Origin: Aliikangiella maris | Lineage (GTDB): Bacteria > Pseudomonadota > Gammaproteobacteria > Enterobacterales > Kangiellaceae | Direction: 5' to 3' | Assembly (NCBI RefSeq): GCF_040719265.1 | Contig: NZ_JBFDAH010000011.1 | Span: 1 to 64,000 of the forward strand | DNA length: 64,000 nt | In this document: in pieces, positions 1-9,000 of the stretch | Layout: every line of letters starts with the position of its first letter | Numbering within the stretch: position 1 is the first letter of the stretch | Notes under the pieces: generated by a model | Database searches by the model: none | What the model was told of the DNA's origin: nothing | Seen by the model: only the letters and a program-made list of their open reading frames with translations | Program-made: the position numbers and the translations under genes

Positions 1-1
1 G

Positions 2-3000
2 CTTAAGGCGCAGTTGGCGGCCACTTATGCAGCGGAAGTACAGATGCATGAGCAGACCTTTGTGGGACAAGGTGAGACATTGGCGCGGATTGAGCAGCGG
101 TTTGCCGGTGAGCAAGCGGTGTCTGAGCGTTCATCATTGGTGAATCCATCATCGGTAAATGAGTCAGCAACCACTAACACCGGTGTTGCCAATATATCGA
201 GTCATCCGGTTGCCGTCTTGCCGGTGGTGGCACAACTGCTGGCTGATGAGTTGCATCTGGCGGTAGAGGAAATTGATGAGCAGGCTCAGCTGATAGATTT
301 AGGTTTAGATTCCATTACTGGGGTGACCTGGATACGACAAATTAATGCACACTTTAAATTGGATATTGAAGCGACCAAGGTGTACAGCTATCCGACGTTG
401 GGACAAATGGTAGAGTATGTCCGTGGGCTACTGGGGCCGGTTCAGTCTGTCACCGAGACAGAAATGGCTGAGACTGAAACAATTAAAACTGAAACATTTA
501 AAACTGAACAGAAGGAAGCTAACGCCGTACAAACTGACCCACAAGCCACTGACAGCAATGTGGTGTTAGCGGTAATAGGTGAGTTGCTGGCCAGTGAATT
601 ACATTTAGCGGTTGATGAAATTGAAACTACGGCGCAGTTTATTGACCTCGGACTGGATTCCATTACCGGTGTAACCTGGATTCGTAAAATTAATGAGTTT
701 TTTAATAACCAGAACTCAAATGACAAGTGCCATGATAAAAAGTTAGATCTAGAAGCAACAGTGGTTTATCAATATTCTACGTTGCAAAAAATGGCTGCTC
801 ATATTGTCAGTCAACTGCCAGCTATTAAGCCGTACACACCGAATGAAGATTTATCTAAAACGGTTTCTCAACAAGCTTTGTTAAGCCAAAAAGATACGAC
901 TGATTTGAGTAGGCGCACTGATATCATATCGCCGGTGCAACATGCTCGGACACATACTTCAAATTTATTAATAGAAACTCATCAACTTAAGTCATGGCAA
1001 ATTAAACAAAACGGTCAAACAGAAAACCCACAACATGGCCACGGTGGAAAGACAACACAAATTGATAGCATGGCAGCAATGCCGATTGCTGTTGTCGGGA
1101 TGGCAGGACAATTTCCACAAGCCGATAACCTGACTGAGTTTTGGGAAAATATCGCCAGCGGAAAAAATTGTATTCAAGATATTACCACCAATCGTTGGGA
1201 CTTATCGACGCTCTATCAGGCAGGTAGTACTGCGCCAACTGGCAAAACCAATAGTAAATGGATGGGGGCATTAGCAGACTATGATTGCTTTGATCCGTTG
1301 TTCTTTAATATTTCTCCGGTAGAAGCCGAGCATATGGATCCGCAGCAGCGCCTGTTTTTACAAAACTGCTGGCATGCGATTGAAGATGCGGGCTACGACC
1401 CATTTGATTTTGATCATCAACTCTGTGGCGTTTTTGTTGGTTGCGCTAGTGGTGATTATCGATTGTTAGATCGAGAACTGCAAATTAGCTCATACGGTTT
1501 TACCGGTGATGCCGCATCAATACTCGCTGCCAGAATCGCCTACTTTTTAAATTTACAAGGACCTTGTTTGTCCATTGATACGGCGTGTTCTTCTTCACTG
1601 GTGGCCATTGCCAATGCTTGTGACAGTTTGAATAGTCAAAGTAGTGATGTGGCATTGGCTGGCGGTGTGTATGTGATGAGCACGCCCGATATGCTGATAA
1701 AAACGGCGCAGTCGGGGATGTTATCGCAAGATGGTCGTTGTTTTACTTTTGATCAACGGGCGAATGGTTTTGTGCCCGGCGAAGCTGTTGGAGTGGTACT
1801 TTTAAAGCGATTAGCTGATGCGGTTGAGGCTCAAGATAATATTTACGGGGTAATCCAAGGTTGGGGAGTCAACCAGGATGGTAAAACTAATGGCATCACC
1901 GCACCCAATGCAGAATCGCAAACGCGCCTAATTGAGCATATTTACCAGCGGTTTGCTATAGATGTAAACCAGATTCAACTAATTGAAGCGCATGGAACGG
2001 GTACTAAATTGGGCGACCCCATTGAGATTGAAGGACTAAAAGAAGCCTTTAAATCCAGCGCGAAAGCACAACAATATTGTGCCTTGGGTTCAGTAAAAAG
2101 CAATATTGGACACTGTTTGACAGCGGCAGGAATTGCCGGGTTTATCAAGCTCATGTTGGCTTTAAAGCATCGCCAACTTCCTCCGAGCATCAATTTTGAA
2201 AAACTCAATGAACATATTCAACTGGATAGCACGCCTTTTTATATTAACCAGCAACTTCAACCTTGGGAAGTGAAGGCCGATCAGCAACGTATGGCGGCAA
2301 TCAGCTCATTTGGATTCAGTGGTACCAACGCACATCTGGTTGTTGCTGAGCCATTAAAAACAAATGCGACTTTGTTGAATCAAAAACTGGTGGATGGTTA
2401 TCCGGCCACAAAAGTCTTGATGCCTTTATCGGCGCGAACTTCTCCTCAGTTACTGCAAAAAATTGAGCAGCTGACACAGTATTTAAATATGCTTGAAACT
2501 GACTCAAAAAATGATAATTTGCTGATTAATTTAGCATTAAGTTTACAAATTACGCGCAGCGCAATGGAAGAAAGAGTTTGTTGGCTGGTTGAATCTTTCG
2601 ATGAGTTGCAATGTGGTTTGGCACAAGTTGCAGAAGCATTAAATCAAAATTCTACTGAGCCTCAGTTATCAACCAAAAATATTTTTTATGCAAATACCAA
2701 GCGATCTCGTCAGTTATTGCGTGCGCGAGCAGAATCCGTTGAACAACAACAAGCACTCGCTAAACAGTTGCTCGACGATCAAAGTTGGCATCTGCTAGCT
2801 GAGCTGTGGACCATGGGCGGGGTATTTGATTGGCGTGAAATTTATTTAACTCAACAACAAAAATCAAACGACCCGTCAAGCCTCAAAAATATAACCCTTG
2901 AGGACTTAAACGTTCAGCGCTTGCAATTACCTTTATATCCCTTTGCAAAAGAAAGGTACTGGGTACAGCCTAATTGCTCGCAACCAGGCGTTAAATTTGA

Positions 3001-6000
3001 AGCAGCTCATCAAGCTGAACATTTTTCCAGTATTTCAACTACGCATTTACAACAATTACATCCATTGGTTCATCGCAATTGTTCTACCGTTTTTCAACCT
3101 GTTTTTGAAGCAACTTTTAGCGGGCATGAAAACTTCTTAAAAGATCATCAAGTGGCAGGTAATAAAGTTATGCCAGGTGTTGCCTATCTTGAAATGATTC
3201 GGGCTGCAACCTGCGCAGCTTTAGGTGTTGCCGCACAAACACCATTAGTGCTTGAAAAAATTGTCTGGGTTACGCCGTTTGTTTTTATTGATAGTGAGCA
3301 AACGATGCGGGTTTTATTGCAGGTGATCGATGAAGAACAATTGACATTTGTTGTTGAAAGCCAGCGCACAAATGAGGCTGCACAACAACATTGTCAGGGC
3401 CGGATTAAACTTAATCCGCTGATGAATGATGAGGATTTGAAAAGTGCAGAAGCGGATTATTCAAAAGTTGATATTCATGCACTAATACAACAAATTAATG
3501 ACACTGCCTATAGTGCCGACGTATGTTATGCTCACTTTGCCCATATTGGCTTGAATTATGGTAAAAGCCATCGGACATTGGTTAAATTAAATCGTTGTCT
3601 ATTAAATGTTTCTCAATTACAGAATGCAAAACAAGATCAGACAGTACAAAAAGAATATTTGGTTTTGGCCGAGCTAAAACTTGATGCAGAATTTCATCAA
3701 CAACAAAAACAGTTTGTGCTATATCCCGGGTTGTTAGATGCAGCGATTCAAGCCAGTGTTGGTTTATATGACGAATTACCCGAACAAGCTGCTTTGCCTT
3801 TTGGACTAGATAACTTGACGATTTACCGTGAAGTTGGTGAGCACTGCTGGGCCGTGATTCAGTTGGCAGATAATGTTAGTCAGTCAAGCCAAGTACAAAA
3901 ATTGAATATTGCCTTATATAACCAGCATGGTCAGTTGAGCTGCGTTTTAGAAGGATTAAATTGTCGGAAAATGTCGAGCAATATTCAGGAAAAGTCCGTG
4001 ACTCACGCCGAAGAAACCCTGTTAGCCCACTCAGCAGACTGCTATTTTACGTCGACTTGGCAATCGCTTTCTCAGGCTACCCAATCTGCGTTGTCGGCTG
4101 AATCAAAACAGATTGTGCTAACCGCAGGATTAACAAGTCTCACTCAATTGTTGAATGAACAGTCTGCACCACATGTTATTGTAATTTCAATTGATGAAAA
4201 CGATACCTGGGATACTTCGTTTACCGCAGAGAGTGAATTTGACACGGCATTCACAAGTTGCTTTATCGAAATTTGTTCGCAATTGTTAGCCACGATACAA
4301 TCTTTGATTAAACAATATCCGGCTAAACCTATACAACTGCAATTGGTTATGCCGGGTCATTGGCATTCGATTGTAGAAGCTCTGGTAGCGGGTTTAAAGT
4401 CGGTAGAAAAAGAATATGGCAGAATTAGCGTGCAGTTGGTTTTGCTTGATCGTAATGCTAATGCTCAACAACAAATTGTACAACTGGCTACGGCCAGCTG
4501 TTACGCTGAGAATAAATTAATACGTTTCGATAGACTGCAGCCTGAGGTTTTTCAATATCAAGCAATTACATTACCACAATATGTTGACCGTAAATCTAAT
4601 CAACTTTCTTCACTTAATAGCTCGTCAGCCAGCCAGTTTTCAAGCAGATCTTTATCAATCAATTATTCGCCAATTAAACAAAATGGAGTGTATTTAATTA
4701 CCGGTGGAGCGGGCGGGATTGGTCGACTGTTAATCGAAATGCTTGCGAATATTTCTTTGAACATAACCATTGTCTTGGTTGGGCGCAGTGCAGAAGTTAA
4801 TCTAAATGATATCACCAGCAAGTTGTCAGACGAGTCAGGACGATCACATCTGCCACCGAATCAAATCAAGTTGGTGTATCGTAGTGTTGATGTTACAAAT
4901 GAACAAGCGGTTGCAGAATTAGTCAAGTGGATAGCGCAAAAGTATGGCCAACTACATGGCGTGTTTCACGCAGCCGGATTAAATCAAGATAACTTTATTC
5001 GCAACAAATCAGCACAAGAATTACAACATGTGTTAGCACCAAAAGTGGCTGGGACTTTATTGTTGATGAAAGCGTTAACGCAACCTCAGATTTCTTTGTC
5101 GCTTGATTTTATGGTGTTGTTTTCTTCGATTGCTGCATGTAGTGGTAATGCGGGACAGTTTGATTATGCCATAGCAAATAGTGTGATGGATAAGTTAGCC
5201 TTAGCGCATATGTCTTTATTGTCGGCTAAAAAGCAGTCTTCACGGGCGTCTGCGTTAGGCAAAATAATTTCGATTAATTGGCCTTTATGGGATGATGGTG
5301 GTATGCAGGTATCTGATGCTGATAAGCAACAGATGACGCAACAGTCTGGCCTACAGGTTTTAAATGCACAGAAAGCAACTCAGGTGTTGCTGCAATGTTT
5401 GCAGAGCGATTATGCTCAGGTTGTTGTCACTCAAGGTAATCCGCAAAAAATTTATCATTTGTTGGGGGTGACTGAAGCGCAGACTGCTTGCGAAAATATC
5501 TCTCTCGATAAAAACCATTTTGAAAAAACACCTGTCGAAAAAAATGCTAAGACTATTGAACCAATAACGCAAGCAAAGGAAGACCGCGTTATTGCAAAAG
5601 CCTATTCTCAAAATCAAGCGATTGCCCAAGCGGTAATTAAACCGGTCACTGATAATAATAAACAGAGGAATGCGAGTGTGAATACCTCAAATACCAATGA
5701 TGAATGGTTAATTGAACAGTTACAGCAAGCGCTATTAAAACTGATTGCCGAGCAATTAAAAATTAAAATAGACGTGCTCGATTGTGAAACCGAATTAAGT
5801 GATTATGGTCTTGATTCAATTGGCTTTACCGAGTTTGCCAATCGGGTTAATAGCACTTATGACATGGGCGTCACGCCAACTGTTTTCTTTGAATTCCCTA
5901 CTATTGAAACCTTTGCTGAATATTTGTTGACAGAATATCGAGTGCAACTTGTCAAGCAGTTTGGCGGGCAATCAGAACACCCCATTGGTGAGCGGCAAGC

Positions 6001-9000
6001 GGTTAGTACCGAGATGCATATCGATGTGCAACCTGAAAAAATTGTGCATACCACAGAATCGTCAGGCGCAGGTTCGGCGCAAAGTATGATTAAAATACCT
6101 TTGCCCTGGATGCGAAAAAATCATGCGAAAATGAACACTGAATTATCGACATTGACTGATAATCAGGTACAACAAAATATTAGTCAGCCCTCTCATACCA
6201 CAGCGGCTTCATTAGCTTCGGCGGTGGCAATCATTGGTGTTAGTGCTCGTTTTCCACAAGCCAGAAATCTGGCTGAGTTCTGGCAAAATTTATTTTTAGG
6301 TAAAGATTGTATTAGTGAGATTCCAAGTGATCGCTGGCTTTGGCAAGAACTCTATGGCGACCCAAAAACACAACCCAACAAAACTAATATTAAATGGGGT
6401 GGTTTTATTGACGGTGTTGATCAATTTGATCCTTTGTTTTTTGGCATCACGCCCAGAGAGGCACAATTGATCGATCCACAGCAACGCTTGATGATGACTT
6501 ATGTCTGGCAAGTTATCGAAGATGCCGGGTATGCCAGTGAGTCGCTTTCGGGTACAAATACCGGTATTTTTATTGGCACTACCACCAGTGGCTATGGAGA
6601 CTTATTAAATCAGGCTGGTGTTGCAATAGAAGGCTATAGTTCAACAGGCATGGTGCCGTCTGTTGGACCAAATCGTATCAGCTACTTATTAAACTTACAT
6701 GGGCCGAGTGAACCAGTCGAAACGGCGTGTTCCAGCTCTTTGGTTGCTATTCACCGGGCAATACAGGCAATTACCGCCGACAATTGCAATATGGCAATTG
6801 CTGGTGGCGTCAATATTATTATCACCCCTTGGGCTCATATCGCCTTTAGTAAAGCGGGTATGTTGTGTGAAGATGGTCGCTGTAAAACATTTTCAAGTGA
6901 TGCTAATGGTTATGTGCGTGGCGAAGGCATTGGCATGTTACTGTTAAAACGTTTAACCGATGCACAACAAGATGGCGATGCCATTTACGGTGTTATTCGC
7001 GCCAGTGCAGAAAATCATGGTGGCAAGGCGAACACTTTAACCTCACCTAATCCTAAAGCGCAAGCTGAGTTGATTTATCAGGCTTACCATAAAGCACAAA
7101 TTGATCCGCGTACGGTTACTTATATTGAAGCGCATGGTACAGGTACTGAGCTCGGTGATCCAGTTGAAATAAATGGCTTAAAAGCTGCATTCAGTCGGTT
7201 GCAACAAACTTACAGTAACAGTACATCCGTGGATGAGCATTACTACTGCGGAATTGGATCGGTTAAAAGTAATATTGGACATTTGGAATTATCTGCTGGT
7301 GTGGCCGGCGTGATTAAAGTTTTATTGCAATTTAAACAGGCAATGCGTGTTAAATCTTTACACAGTGAAAAAATTAATCCGTATATACAATTACAAAATA
7401 CGCCATTTTATATTGTGCAACAAAACGAAAACTGGTCGCGACTGACTGACGAATCTGGTCAAATTATTCCCCGAAGAGCAGGGGTGAGTTCTTTTGGGTT
7501 TGGTGGAGCCAATGCGCATGTACTTCTTGAAGAATATATCGCACCACCGGCTAATAATCTTGTGCAGAAAGAAAACCATGTGCAGCAAAAATCTTTTGCA
7601 CAAGATAAAATGGTGGGTGCTCAATCGGTTATTATTCCGCTTTCAGCAAAGACACCGCAAAGTTTGCAGCAAATGGTCCGCCAATTGTTTGAGTTTTTGC
7701 AAAAACAATTGACGCTGACTGAAGCAATGACGGATGCCGCAACTGAAACAGCAACTGATACGAATGATAAATTTAAAGCCGATTTGAAATGTGACAATTT
7801 AACGTTGCAAAATCTGGCTTATACCTTACAGGTGGGGCGTGATGCCATGCAGGAAAGAGTTGCCTGGGTTGTGGATTCTTTCGATGCGTTAATCGAAGCG
7901 CTCAATACATTTTTAATTGAAGGTACTGAAGCGCAATCAGTATATTCCGGCAGAGTAAGAAACAATAAGTCAGATATTAGTGAATTGACCGCCGATGAAG
8001 ATTGGCAGCTTACTGTACAAAACTGGCTGGCGAAGAAAAAATATCATAAGCTGGCGGCCTTATGGGTAAAAGGTGGAAACATTCAATGGCAGCAACTTTA
8101 TCCTCAAGGGCCCTTACAACGATTACACCTGCCGACTTATGCATTTGATAATAGTCGAATTTGGTTTGAGGTTGATAGCCTGGCACAAAATAGTGTCAGT
8201 TATGGTGGACTTTATCACCCCCCTCAAAGTGATGAATTAAATTCGCAAGCCAATCCAGTGTGGGAGAATATTTCAGATTTTTATCGACATGCTTATCAAG
8301 TTAGGGTACAGCCCAACCGATTTACTGAGAAACTTTTAACCAATCAAGAAAGATATTTACATGAGTCGGTCATATTACAATGGGTCATTGCGACATTTAG
8401 TGATGCAATAAAATCTACTCAGTCAGCAGTGAGCCTGTCGCAGGTTGTATTTCTCAATACGATATCATGTGATGAAGCTCGTGTTATTGAACTGGTCTTT
8501 AAGGTGTCTGATTCAAGTATCGAAAATAGCTTTGAATTTAAAGTAATAAGTCGTACCGAAATTGCTGAATCATCGATTGTCTATTGTCAGGGAATAATTG
8601 CGCAAAATATTGGGCGAGTGTCTCAATCAGTTAATTTGGATATTGCTCCGGTCGCTGAACAATTGGCCGGTCAAAATATTGGGTATCCGCAAGCATTGAA
8701 CGACAGCATGGCCAATTCAAGTGCGACCCCAAATAATATCAAGATTTTAAATGTTATTCAGACTGAACAAATGATTGCTGCCAATATTCAATTGTTAACA
8801 ACCAATGCAACGGACTGCTTCAATCAAGACATTCAGGTTGACATGACTCTTGCAAGATCTAATAAGGACTGTCTGTCTCAGCAAGGTTTTTCACAAGCTT
8901 CACTATTAAACAGACTGTTATTAAGTTTGTTTGAATTAACAGCAAAATTAGTTAATGAATCGGTTACCGATATTTATGCGTTTGATGAATTGAATTGGCA

